Assembly: GCA_035638075.1 (NCBI GenBank)
Contig: DASRAU010000041.1
Span: 186,001 to 250,000, forward strand
DNA from: DASRAU01 sp035638075
GTDB lineage: Bacteria > Acidobacteriota > Polarisedimenticolia > Gp22-AA2
DNA: 64,000 nt
Direction of reading: 5' to 3'
The notes beneath the pieces were generated by a model that saw only the letters and a program-made list of their open reading frames with translations, did not search any database and had not been told where the DNA came from. Shown here one piece after another: positions 52,714 to 60,525 of the stretch (position 1 is the stretch's first letter; every line of letters starts with the position of its first letter). The position numbers and the translations under genes were made by a program.

Positions 52714-54255
52714 GTGCAGAATCCCCGCTCGACTGCTCTCGCGCTCGCCTTCGTCCTGACGGCCTGCGCAAGTCGCGCTCCGGTCGTCTCCGATGCCGGC
52801 CACGCGGCCAACGTGTTCATCCAGGACGTGACGGTCATCTCCCCCGAGCGGCCCTCTCCCCTGCCGCAGGTGGACGTGGAGATTCGCGACGGCCGCATCG
52901 CACGCATCGGGCCCGGGATCGCGGCCGGGTCCGCCGGCGCGGGCTCGAACGTGCAGCACATCGACGGGCGCGGTCGTTTTCTCGTCCCGGGGCTGATCGA
53001 CTCGCACGTGCACGTCGGGCACCAGGGTCCCCTCGACGACGACGCAATCGAGCAGCATCCGGAGCTGCAGACCGCGTGGCGGTCCCAGGTCGGGCGCTCG
53101 CACCTCGCGTTCGGCTTCACGACCCTCGTGGATCTCGATCTCGCCGAAGACACCCGCGCGTGGTTCGACGCGACGCCGGTTCATCCGCGCCTGTACGGTT
53201 GCGGCCGCGCGGTGCGCGTCGCCGGCGGCTACGGCGGAGCGCAGCGCGTGCCCGCCGACGGGGAGTCGGCGGCGGCGCTCAACCTGGTCTACGAGCCGGG
53301 GCAGCATGACCTGTGGCCGGCGGCCGTCGACCCGGATGATTTCACCCCCGAGCGCGCCGTCGCCCGTGCCGCCGATACCGGAGCCATCTGCGTGAAGACC
53401 TTCATCGAGCCGGGCTTCGGCGGCGCCGCCCACTGGCCCGTGCCGCGGCCGGAAACCCTGACCGCGCTGCGCGACTCGGCGCACCGGCGTGGTCTCGTCT
53501 TCGTCGTGCACGCGAACGCCGTCGACGCCTGGCGGGCCGCCATCGACGGCGGCGCCGATGTCATCGCCCACGGCCTGTGGCACTGGCCGGGCGATCGGAT
53601 GAGCACCACTCCGCCGCCGGAGGCCTCCGCCGTCATCGACGCCGCCGCCCGCGCCGGGATCGCGGTCCAGCCGACGCTGCAGGCGGTTTTCGGCGACGAG
53701 ACCATCTTCGACGCCTCGCTCCTGGACGACCCGCGCCTGGCGGAGTCGATCCCCGGCGTCGTGCTCGAGCATCTTCGCGGCGCCGAAGCCCGGGCGGCGC
53801 GGCAGGCGCTGGCGGACGAGTATCGCGGCGCCATCGAGCGACTGCTCGGGCCGGCGGTCGATCCGGCGCGCGTGATGGCGACCGCCCCGGAGCGGGCGGC
53901 GCACACGCTCCGGCTCATGACGGAGCGCAAGGTGCGGCTTCTCTTCGGCAGCGACACGCCCTCGAACGAGGGGATCGGCAACCCGCCCGGGCTCAACGGC
54001 CGCTTCGAGCTGCAGCGCTGGTTCGAGGCGGGGGTGCCGCTTCCCATCATCCTGCGCGCCGCCACGCTCGGCAACGCCGAAGCCTTCGGGCTGGCGCGCG
54101 ACCTCGGCACAATCGAAGTCGGCAAGCGCGCCGATCTCCTGCTGCTGCGCGCCGATCCGCTGCAGAGCATCGACGCCTGGGACACCATCGAGACCGTCTT
54201 CCTGGATGGCCGGCCTCTCCCTCGTTCGTCGTTGCGCGCGCCGGAGTCGCGATAG
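52714..54255 (+). CDS. amidohydrolase lipoprotein
   Basis: A 513-residue exported amidohydrolase from a GTG start. The N-terminus (MQNPRSTALALAFVLTACAS) ends in the lipobox VLTAC. Metal ligands of the amidohydrolase barrel are visible: HxH in GLIDSHVHVGH, a later Lys in CVKTFIEPG, His in FVVHANA, His in IAHGLWHWPG, and Asp in LLFGSDTPSN. The C-terminal barrel-associated domain (GTIEVGKRADLLLLRADPL) is complete. It belongs to the imidazolonepropionase-like/prolidase-like group acting outside the cytoplasm. The substrate is unknown. Confidence 0.88.
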   Translation: MQNPRSTALALAFVLTACASRAPVVSDAGHAANVFIQDVTVISPERPSPLPQVDVEIRDGRIARIGPGIAAGSAGAGSNVQHIDGRGRFLVPGLIDSHVHVGHQGPLDDDAIEQHPELQTAWRSQVGRSHLAFGFTTLVDLDLAEDTRAWFDATPVHPRLYGCGRAVRVAGGYGGAQRVPADGESAAALNLVYEPGQHDLWPAAVDPDDFTPERAVARAADTGAICVKTFIEPGFGGAAHWPVPRPETLTALRDSAHRRGLVFVVHANAVDAWRAAIDGGADVIAHGLWHWPGDRMSTTPPPEASAVIDAAARAGIAVQPTLQAVFGDETIFDASLLDDPRLAESIPGVVLEHLRGAEARAARQALADEYRGAIERLLGPAVDPARVMATAPERAAHTLRLMTERKVRLLFGSDTPSNEGIGNPPGLNGRFELQRWFEAGVPLPIILRAATLGNAEAFGLARDLGTIEVGKRADLLLLRADPLQSIDAWDTIETVFLDGRPLPRSSLRAPESR

Positions 54256-54277
54256 ATTAGGCGGCGGAGAACGACAC

Positions 54278-55516
54278 CTGAAGGCCCGAACGACCCCCGC
54301 TTCCGCCTCCCTGTCCGTCCTGACCCGCCTCCTGCCCATCCTGTCGGCGATGCTGGCGGCGTTCCTCGTCACCGGGATGGCCATCCCGGTCATCCCGCTG
54401 CACGTGCACCAGGACCTCGGGTTCGGCACGTTCGTGGTCGGGCTGGTTGCCGGCAGCCAGTTCGCGGCCGCGCTCCTGTCGCGCTTCTGGTCGGGGTCCT
54501 ACTCCGACCGGCGTGGACCGAAGCGCGCCGTGGTGGCGGGCCTGCTGATGGCGTCCGCCTCGGGGGTGCTGTACCTGCTCTCGCTCGCCTTCGTCTCGAT
54601 GCCCGTGGTCTCGGCGGGCGTCCGGCTGGCGGGCCGCGCGGTGCTCGGCGGCGGCGAGAGCTTCATCGTCACCGGAGCGCTGAGCTGGGGCTTCGCGCTC
54701 GCCGGGACGGGGAACACCGGCATGGTGATGTCCTGGATCGGGACGGCGTTGTGGACTTCGTTCGCCGCCGGCGCGCCGGCCGGCAACGCGGTCTACGCCC
54801 TCTTCGGCTTCCCCGGCGTCGCGGTGGCGACGCTCCTGGTGCCGTTCCTGCCGCTGACGCTCGTCCTGCGGCTGCCGGGAACGGCGCCGTCGGATGCGGA
54901 GCATCCGCGCGTCACGCAGGTGCTGGGAGCGATCTGGATCCCGGGTCTCGGGGTGGCGCTGTCGAGCATCGCCTTCGGCACCATCGCCACGTTCAGCGCG
55001 CTGCTCTTCGCCGAGCGAGGCTGGAGCGGCGCGTGGCTCGCCTTCACGGCGCTCGCCGCTGCCTTCATCCTGGGCCGCATCGTGTTCGGCCACCTGCCCG
55101 ACGCGGTCGGCGGCGCGCGCGTCGCGCTCGTGTGCGTGCTGATCGAGGCGGCGGGCCAGGCGCTGATCTGGGTCGCCCGCACGCCGGCCTTGGTCTTCAC
55201 GGGCGCGGCGGTGACCGGTCTCGGGTACTCGCTCGTCTACCCCGGCTTCGGCCTCGAGGCCGTGCGCCGTTCCCCACCGCAGAGCCGCGGCCTGGCGATG
55301 GGAGCGTTCACCGCCTTCCTCGACCTGGCGCTCGGGATCGCCAACCCGGCGCTGGGCTTCCTGGCGAGCCGGGCCGGGCTGACCTCGCTCTACCTCGCGG
55401 GCGCGCTCACCGTCCTGGGCGCCGCGCCGGTGGCCGTGTTCCTGCTCCGCGGGCCCCGCGACTTGGCGGACGCGCCGTCCGCGGATACAAAGGAAGCGGC
55501 CGGGCACACGCTGTAA
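54278..55516 (+). CDS. MFS transporter
   Basis: About 412 residues with twelve predicted membrane helices. The first helix begins LTRLLPILSAMLAAFLVTG, and the signature loop between helices 2 and 3 is SGSYSDRRGPKRAV. The first ATG inside the frame (54350) would remove half of helix 1. A GTG/ATG at 54206 lies inside the amidohydrolase gene and adds an Arg-rich leader. I propose the CTG at 54278, which has GCGGAGA 8 bases upstream. It follows the amidohydrolase by 22 bases, so the pair may import and hydrolyse the same substrate. Substrate unknown. Confidence 0.82.
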   Translation: MKARTTPASASLSVLTRLLPILSAMLAAFLVTGMAIPVIPLHVHQDLGFGTFVVGLVAGSQFAAALLSRFWSGSYSDRRGPKRAVVAGLLMASASGVLYLLSLAFVSMPVVSAGVRLAGRAVLGGGESFIVTGALSWGFALAGTGNTGMVMSWIGTALWTSFAAGAPAGNAVYALFGFPGVAVATLLVPFLPLTLVLRLPGTAPSDAEHPRVTQVLGAIWIPGLGVALSSIAFGTIATFSALLFAERGWSGAWLAFTALAAAFILGRIVFGHLPDAVGGARVALVCVLIEAAGQALIWVARTPALVFTGAAVTGLGYSLVYPGFGLEAVRRSPPQSRGLAMGAFTAFLDLALGIANPALGFLASRAGLTSLYLAGALTVLGAAPVAVFLLRGPRDLADAPSADTKEAAGHTL

Positions 55517-55529
55517 GAAAGGAGGCCCC

Positions 55530-56546
55530 ATGCGGGGAGGTGTCCTGCACGCGCCGCACGACGTGCGCTTCGAGGAAGTTCCCGAGGCGAGGATCCTCAG
55601 GCCGACCGACGCCGTCATCCGGCTCGCGGCGACGTGCATCTGCGGGTCGGATCTCTGGCCGTACCGCGGCGTCAAGACGATCGACGCCCCGAACCCGATG
55701 GGACACGAGTACTGCGGCCTCGTCGAAGAGGTCGGGCGCTCGGTGACGTCGGTGAAGCCGGGCCAGTTCGTCATCGGCTCGTTCTTCGCGTCCGACAACA
55801 CCTGCCCGCACTGCCGCGCCGGCTACCAGACCTCCTGCGAGCACAAGGAGTTCGTCGGCGGCGCCCAGGCGCCGCGGCTGCGCGTGCCGCTCGCCGACGG
55901 CACCCTGGTCGCGACCCCGGGCGTGCCGGCGGACGACCGGGTGCCGAGCTTTCTCGCGCTCTCCGACGTCATGGGGACCGGCTGGTTCGCCGCCGTCGCC
56001 GCCGACGTCAAGCCGGGGAAGGTGGTCGTCGTGATCGGCGACGGCGCGGTCGGCCTGCTCGGAACGCTCGCGGCGCGGCAGCTGGGAGCCGAGCGCATCA
56101 TCGTTATGAGCCGGTACCCGGCGCGCCAGGCGCTGGCGCGCGAGTTCGGCGCGACCGACATCGTGGCCGAGCGCGGCGTCGCGGGCGTCGCCGTCGTGAA
56201 GGACCTGACCGAAGGGGTCGGCGCCGGCTCGGTGCTCGAATGCGTCGGGACGCAGGAGTCGATGACGCAGGCCGTCCGCTGCGCCCGCCCGGGAGGCTCG
56301 GTCGGCTTCGTCGGCCTGCCTCACGGCGTGTCGCTCGAGCTCGAGGACTTCTTCTACACGCACGTGCGCCTGCACGGCGGCCCGGCTCCCGTGCGCCGCT
56401 TCCTGCCGCAGCTCATCGAGCTCGTGTGGAACGGGGTCGTCGATCCGGGAAAGGTCTTCGATCTCACCCTGCCGCTCGACCAGGTGGCGGAGGGCTACCG
56501 CGCCATGGACGAGCGCCGCGCCATCAAGACGCTTCTCCGTCCGTAA
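55530..56546 (+). CDS. zinc-dependent alcohol dehydrogenase family protein
   Basis: A 338-residue MDR-family oxidoreductase with a strong GAAAGGAGG ribosome site. It begins MRGGVLHAPHDVRFEEVPEA. The catalytic zinc ligands are in TCICGSDLWPY (Cys) and GHEYCGLVEEVG (His, Glu). The structural-zinc lobe CPHCRAGYQTSC shows three of the usual four Cys. The coenzyme fold has VVVIGDGAVGLLGTLAA. It is a NAD(P)-dependent dehydrogenase of the threonine/formaldehyde-dehydrogenase-like group, with unknown substrate. It follows the MFS gene by 13 bases. Confidence 0.9.
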   Translation: MRGGVLHAPHDVRFEEVPEARILRPTDAVIRLAATCICGSDLWPYRGVKTIDAPNPMGHEYCGLVEEVGRSVTSVKPGQFVIGSFFASDNTCPHCRAGYQTSCEHKEFVGGAQAPRLRVPLADGTLVATPGVPADDRVPSFLALSDVMGTGWFAAVAADVKPGKVVVVIGDGAVGLLGTLAARQLGAERIIVMSRYPARQALAREFGATDIVAERGVAGVAVVKDLTEGVGAGSVLECVGTQESMTQAVRCARPGGSVGFVGLPHGVSLELEDFFYTHVRLHGGPAPVRRFLPQLIELVWNGVVDPGKVFDLTLPLDQVAEGYRAMDERRAIKTLLRP

Positions 56547-56569
56547 TCCCGGCCGCCCCGGGTGCGCTA

Positions 56570-56599
56570 TTACCCGCGGTCGTCGCGCGATGGTATGGT
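56570..56599 (+). promoter_or_regulatory. putative promoter of the selenoprotein gene
   Basis: TTACCC (56570-56575) and TATGGT (56594-56599) are separated by 18 bases. They lie upstream of a strong GAAAGGAGAT ribosome site at 56611-56620 and the ATG at 56625. The match is moderate. Confidence 0.35.
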
Positions 56600-56624
56600 C
56601 GTTGGCATCCGAAAGGAGATCCGC

Positions 56625-57194
56625 ATGGCCGAAATCCACTGGACGAAGGACGTCGACGCGGCGCTGAAGCAGGCGAAGGAGACCGGCAAGCCGGTGCTCC
56701 TCGACTTCAGCGCCGCCCCCATGTGAGGGGGCTGCGCTCGGCTGGAAGCCGAGGTCTACCCCAATCCGAAAGTCGCTGAAAGCGTCGCCTCGCGTTTCAT
56801 CCCCGTCAAAGCCCACATCAAGGAACAGAAAGAGACCTTCGACCGGTTCAACGCCCCCTGGACGCCGACGCAGCTGATCCTGGATTCCGAAGGGGTCGAG
56901 CGGCACCGCATCGAGGGGTTCCTGCCCGCCGAGGATTTCCTCGCGCAGCTGAACCTGGGGATGGGCAAGCTGAACTTCCAGCACAAGCGATTCGCCGAGG
57001 CGGAGAGGATCCTGCGCTCGGTCTGCGACGATGCTCCGAAATCGGGAGCGGCGCCCGAGGCCTGCTACTGGGCCGGCGTCGCCGCCTACAAGGACACCAA
57101 CGACGCGAAGCAGCTGGGCGCGACCGGCAAGCTCCTGAAGGAGCGCTACCCGGACAGCGAGTGGGCCCGCAAGGGCTCGGTCTGGGGCGGTTGA
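56625..57194 (+). CDS. thioredoxin-like selenoprotein (UGA as Sec)
   Basis: The gene starts at an ATG with a near-perfect ribosome site and runs 190 codons to TGA at 57192-57194. It is interrupted once, by an in-frame TGA at 56724-56726 (codon 34). Translation around it reads VLLDFSAAPM-U-GGCARLEAEVY. The UGA therefore sits exactly at the first redox position of a thioredoxin CxxC, giving U-G-G-C. Both sides continue as good thioredoxin-fold protein (FIPVKAHIKEQKETFDRFN, then PTQLILDSEGVER) plus a C-terminal TPR-like tail (FQHKRFAEAERILRSVCDDA). It is probably a cytoplasmic peroxide- or disulfide-reducing enzyme. A SECIS-like hairpin follows the UGA. The alternative is a pseudogene with a nonsense mutation. 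Confidence 0.85.
56724..56726 (+). other. in-frame UGA predicted to encode selenocysteine
   Basis: Codon 34 of the thioredoxin-like gene. It replaces the N-terminal Cys of the CxxC motif, with Cys37 retained. The reading frame stays open for the next 155 codons. Confidence 0.8.
56737..56753 (+). promoter_or_regulatory. bacterial SECIS-like hairpin
   Basis: A perfect 7-bp stem, CTCGGCT (56737-56743) and AGCCGAG (56747-56753), closes a GGA loop at 56744-56746. The loop begins 17 bases after the UGA and has G in its first two positions. Bacterial SECIS elements are short hairpins just downstream of the UGA, inside the coding region, with a G near the start of a small loop, so the match is good. 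Confidence 0.7.
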
Positions 57195-57212
57195 TCGGCT
57201 GAGAAAAACGTC

Positions 57213-57590
57213 CTAGCGGGCGATGAGGTCCATCTCCATCGCCGCGCCGAGCGGCAGCGCCTTCACGGCGACCGTGGTGCGCGCCGGGTAGGGCTTCTGG
57301 AAGTAGCGCGTGTAGACCGCGTTCATCGCCTGGAAGTCTCCCATGTCGGCGAGGAACACGCGCACCTGGATGACGTTGGAAAACGTCCGGCCCCCGGCGG
57401 ACAGGACCGCCTCGACGTTCTTCAGGAGCTGCTCGGCCTGCCGGGTGATGTCCCCCTCGACGAGCCGGCCGGTGGACGGGTCCTGCCCGACCTGGCCGCT
57501 CAGGTAGAGCCAGCCGTCGATCTCCACCGCCGGCGAGAACGGTCCTCCCGCGGGCGCGATCTTGTCCGTCGTCACGATGCGCTTGTCCAT
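57213..57590 (-). CDS. ridA: RidA family enamine/imine deaminase
   Basis: A 125-residue RidA/YjgF/UK114 protein beginning MDKRIVTTDKIAPAGGPFSP. The family motifs are GWLYLSGQVGQDP, the QAEQLLKNVEAVLSAGG helix, the catalytic-site Arg in VIQVRVFLADM, and PARTTVAVKALPLGAAMEMD near the end. RidA hydrolyses reactive enamines such as 2-aminoacrylate made by PLP dehydratases. It sits 12 bases downstream of a Thr/Ser dehydratase gene, the textbook source of that enamine. Confidence 0.93.
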   Translation of the reverse strand: MDKRIVTTDKIAPAGGPFSPAVEIDGWLYLSGQVGQDPSTGRLVEGDITRQAEQLLKNVEAVLSAGGRTFSNVIQVRVFLADMGDFQAMNAVYTRYFQKPYPARTTVAVKALPLGAAMEMDLIAR

Positions 57591-57602
57591 CCGTCTCCTC
57601 CC

Positions 57603-58556
57603 CTACCTGTGGTCCTTGAATTCGACCGCCGTCGTGTTGCCGCCGCAGACGACGACCCCGACGCGCTCACCTTCGCGAGGTCGATAACCGCCTGAGAGCA
57701 CCGCCGACAGCGCCGCCGCCCCGCCGGGCTCGGCGACGACGCGCAGCACGCGCCACAACGACTCCTGCGCCTGCCGGATGGCGGCGTCGGAGACGAGCAC
57801 CATCCGCTCGATGGAGCTTTGGGCGATCGGGAACATCAGCTCGCCGACGCGGCGCGCCCCGAGGGAGTCGGCGGCGATGCCGGCGACGTCGGCATCGACG
57901 GGACGACCGGCTTCGAGCGCGCGGGTCAGCGTCGGCGCCTGCTCCGGCTCGACACCGATGATCCTCGGGCTGCGGCCGGCGTACCAGGCGGCCACGCCGC
58001 CGATGAAGCCCCCGCCGCCGACCGCGATGAGCAGCGAGTCGAGATCGGGCGCCTGCTCTTCCAGCTCGAGCCCGAGCGTCCCCTGCCCGAGCAGGGTCTC
58101 GGGCTGATCGTAGGCGTGGATCGAGACGGCGCCCGACGAAGCGACCCAGCGCTCGCACTCGGCGAGGGCGTCCGCGTAGCGATCGCCGTGCACCACGAGG
58201 TCGGCCCCGTGGTCGCGGATCTGCCGGATCTTCGCCGGTGACGCAACGGTCGGCACGAAGATCCGCGCCGGGATGCCGAGCCGCTTCGCCGCGAGCGCCA
58301 CGGCGGCGCCGTGGTTGCCTCCCGACGCGGCGGCGACGCCCGCCGCCGGGATCGGGCGCGCCAGCAGGTTGGCGAAGGCGCCGCGTGCCTTGAACGAGCC
58401 GGCGTGCTGCAGCAGCTCGAGCTTCAGGATCAGCCGCGCCTTCGTCTCCAGCCCGAAGTCGGCCGCGTCCACCTCGACGACGGGCGTGCGGCGGACGTGC
58501 GGAGCGATGAGCCCATGGATGTCACGGATCCGCTGCCTGCCGATCGCCCGCGCCAT
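57603..58556 (-). CDS. threonine/serine dehydratase
   Basis: A 317-residue PLP fold-type II enzyme deaminating threonine or serine to 2-oxobutyrate or pyruvate. The PLP lysine is in HAGSFKARGAFANL, the substrate loop is AAASGGNHGAAVA, and the phosphate-binding Gly loop is AVGGGGFIGG. There is no C-terminal ACT regulatory domain, so it is the short catabolic/TdcB-like or serine-racemase-like form. It precedes ridA by 12 bases in the same operon and diverges from an amino-acid dehydrogenase. Confidence 0.9.
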   Translation of the reverse strand: MARAIGRQRIRDIHGLIAPHVRRTPVVEVDAADFGLETKARLILKLELLQHAGSFKARGAFANLLARPIPAAGVAAASGGNHGAAVALAAKRLGIPARIFVPTVASPAKIRQIRDHGADLVVHGDRYADALAECERWVASSGAVSIHAYDQPETLLGQGTLGLELEEQAPDLDSLLIAVGGGGFIGGVAAWYAGRSPRIIGVEPEQAPTLTRALEAGRPVDADVAGIAADSLGARRVGELMFPIAQSSIERMVLVSDAAIRQAQESLWRVLRVVAEPGGAAALSAVLSGGYRPREGERVGVVVCGGNTTAVEFKDHR

Positions 58557-58607
58557 GCGCTCTACCGCCTCTCTCGATGGTCAGACATCTTAGCCGAGCA
58601 AGCCGAT

Positions 58608-58636
58608 TCGGCGACCCGCGCGGCGCCCGGTAGAAT
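58608..58636 (+). promoter_or_regulatory. putative promoter of the amino-acid dehydrogenase gene
   Basis: TAGAAT at 58631-58636 ends 7 bases before the ATG at 58644, and a weak TTCGGC-like -35 lies about 18 bases upstream. There is no Shine-Dalgarno site. The box overlaps the upstream ATG at 58635, arguing that 58644 is the real, leaderless start. Confidence 0.35.
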
Positions 58637-58643
58637 GCCCGCC

Positions 58644-59681
58644 ATGGCGTGGGACGGCGAAGAGGAGCTGCGCGAGCACGACGCCGAGACCGGTGCGTGG
58701 ATCGTCATCGCGATCCACTCGACGCGGCTCGGCCCCGCCGTCGGGGGGACGCGCATGAAGCCGTACCCGTCCCCCGAGGAGGCGGAGAGCGACGCGCGCC
58801 GGCTGTCCGCCGCGATGACCCTCAAGATGGCGGCCTCGGGGATGCCATGGGGCGGCGGCAAGGCGGTCCTCGCCGTGCCGCCGGGACTCACTCCCGAAGC
58901 GCGGCGCGGCCTCCTGCACCGCTACGGGCGGATCGTGGCTTCGCTCGGCGGGCGCTATCACACCGCGCCGGACGTCGGCACGTCGTCGGACGACATGGAT
59001 CGAATCCGCGAGGCCGCCGGGCCGCTCGTCTTCGGCTGTACCGAGGCGAACGGCGGCTCGGGTCCTTCGGGTCCGGCGACCGCGATCGGCGTGCACGCGG
59101 CCCTCCGCGTCACCTGCCAGGAAGCGTTCGGGTCGGCCGCGCTCGCCGGCCGCGCCGTGCTCGTCCAGGGAGCCGGCAGCGTCGGCGGCGCGCTCATCGA
59201 GCGGCTGGTCGCCGACGGTGCGCGCGTCTCGTGCAGCGATCTCATCCCGGACGCGGCCCGGCGCTTCAGCGAGCGCGGCGTTCCCGACGTCGAGCCGACG
59301 TCCGTCATCGGCGCGCCGTGCGATCTGTTCAGCCCGTGCGCGCTCGGCGGCGTGCTGACGGCCGAGGCCGCGCCCCGCCTCCGCTGTCGCGCGGTGGCCG
59401 GCGGCGCCAACAACCAGCTCGCCGACGAGGCTGCGGCCGATGCGCTCGCAGCCCGCGGCATCCTCTATGCCCCCGATTTCATCGCGAACTCGGGGGGCGC
59501 CTGCTCCGGGATCCACATGGAAGCGGACGGCTGGTCGCGCGAGCGCGCCGAGCGCGACGTCGAGGAGCGCGTCTCGACCTCGCTGCGCGCCGTCTTCGCC
59601 CTCGCCCGCGAGCGGCGCATCACGACCGACGCGGCCGCGCGCGAGATCGCCCGCCGCCGCCTCGACGGCGCCCGCGCCTGA
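58644..59681 (+). CDS. Glu/Leu/Phe/Val dehydrogenase family protein
   Basis: A 345-residue amino-acid dehydrogenase. The substrate domain has IAIHSTRLGPAVGGTRMKPYP and MTLKMAASGMPWGGGKAVL, which contains the catalytic Lys pair. The Rossmann domain has VLVQGAGSVGGALIERLV. GGANNQLADEAAADALAARG and PDFIANSGGA are typical of leucine dehydrogenase. The reaction is oxidative deamination of a branched or aromatic amino acid with NAD+. The enzyme lies head to head with the Thr/Ser dehydratase operon, suggesting shared amino-acid catabolism. Two ATGs (58635 and 58644) are possible. Confidence 0.88.
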   Translation: MAWDGEEELREHDAETGAWIVIAIHSTRLGPAVGGTRMKPYPSPEEAESDARRLSAAMTLKMAASGMPWGGGKAVLAVPPGLTPEARRGLLHRYGRIVASLGGRYHTAPDVGTSSDDMDRIREAAGPLVFGCTEANGGSGPSGPATAIGVHAALRVTCQEAFGSAALAGRAVLVQGAGSVGGALIERLVADGARVSCSDLIPDAARRFSERGVPDVEPTSVIGAPCDLFSPCALGGVLTAEAAPRLRCRAVAGGANNQLADEAAADALAARGILYAPDFIANSGGACSGIHMEADGWSRERAERDVEERVSTSLRAVFALARERRITTDAAAREIARRRLDGARA

Positions 59682-59703
59682 TCGATTGCCGAAGGAGGGA
59701 GCC

Positions 59704-60504
59704 ATGTCCACCGATCCATTCGCCCAGTTCAAGGCCATGCAGCGCGAAGGCTGGAGCCATTTCGCGCCGCTCGAAGCGTTCACGACCATGCCGGCGGCCG
59801 CGCTCGTTCGCTACGCCGGCATTCGCGGCGGACAGACGGTCCTCGACGTCGCCTGCGGCACGGGACCGGTCGCGGTGACGGCGGCGCGGGCGGGAGCCCG
59901 GGTGTGCGCCCTCGACCTGACGCCCGCCCTGCTCGAGCACGGCCGGCGCAACGCCCAGACGGCCGGTGTGGAGGTCGAATTCACCGAGGGGGACGCGGAG
60001 GCGCTTCCCTACCCCGACACGATGTTCGACGTGGTGGTGAGCCAGTTCGGCCACATGTTCGCACCCCGTCCCGACAAGGCGATCGGGGAGATGCTGCGGG
60101 TGCTCCGGCCGGGCGGACGCATCGCGTTCTCCACCTGGCCGCACGACCAGTTCGTGGCGCGCGCGTTCGCGCTGACCGGCCGGTACGCGCCGCCGCCCCC
60201 TCCCGGATCCGCGCCGCCTTCGTCGTGGGGCGATCCCGACGTCGTGACCGAGCGCCTGGGGTCCGCGGTGAAGGATCTCCAGTTCGACCGCGACCTGATG
60301 CTCTTCCCCTGCCTCAGCCCGCAGCACTACCGGCAGAACGTCGAAGCGACCGCGGGGCCGGTGATCAAGCTGGTCGCAGCGCTCGCCTCCGATCCCGCCC
60401 GTCTGCAGGCGTACCGGTCGGAGGTCGAGGCGCTGGCCAGTCTCTGGTTCGCCGACAACGCCGTGCGCCAGCACTACCTGATGACCCGGGCGACGAAGCT
60501 CTAG
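59704..60504 (+). CDS. class I SAM-dependent methyltransferase
   Basis: A 266-residue UbiE/Methyltransf_11-type enzyme with a strong GAAGGAGGG ribosome site. Motif I is VLDVACGTGPVAVTAARAGA, motif II acidic residue lies in VCALDLTPALLEHG, GDAEALPYPDTMFDVVVSQF is the acidic loop, and MLRVLRPGGRIAFSTW is motif III. The substrate is unknown. It follows the amino-acid dehydrogenase by 22 bases and may be co-transcribed. Confidence 0.88.
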   Translation: MSTDPFAQFKAMQREGWSHFAPLEAFTTMPAAALVRYAGIRGGQTVLDVACGTGPVAVTAARAGARVCALDLTPALLEHGRRNAQTAGVEVEFTEGDAEALPYPDTMFDVVVSQFGHMFAPRPDKAIGEMLRVLRPGGRIAFSTWPHDQFVARAFALTGRYAPPPPPGSAPPSSWGDPDVVTERLGSAVKDLQFDRDLMLFPCLSPQHYRQNVEATAGPVIKLVAALASDPARLQAYRSEVEALASLWFADNAVRQHYLMTRATKL

Positions 60505-60525
60505 CGACCCCGTTCCGATGCATCG

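Noticed and set aside
56961..57194. 77-residue plus-strand frame treated as a separate small gene
   Set aside because: It is the C-terminal part of the UGA-containing thioredoxin-like gene starting at 56625, in the same frame.
56625..57194. Pseudogene with a nonsense mutation
   Set aside because: The single TGA falls exactly at a redox-Cys position, a SECIS-like hairpin follows and the rest of the frame is intact; Sec is the better explanation, although selABCD cannot be checked here.
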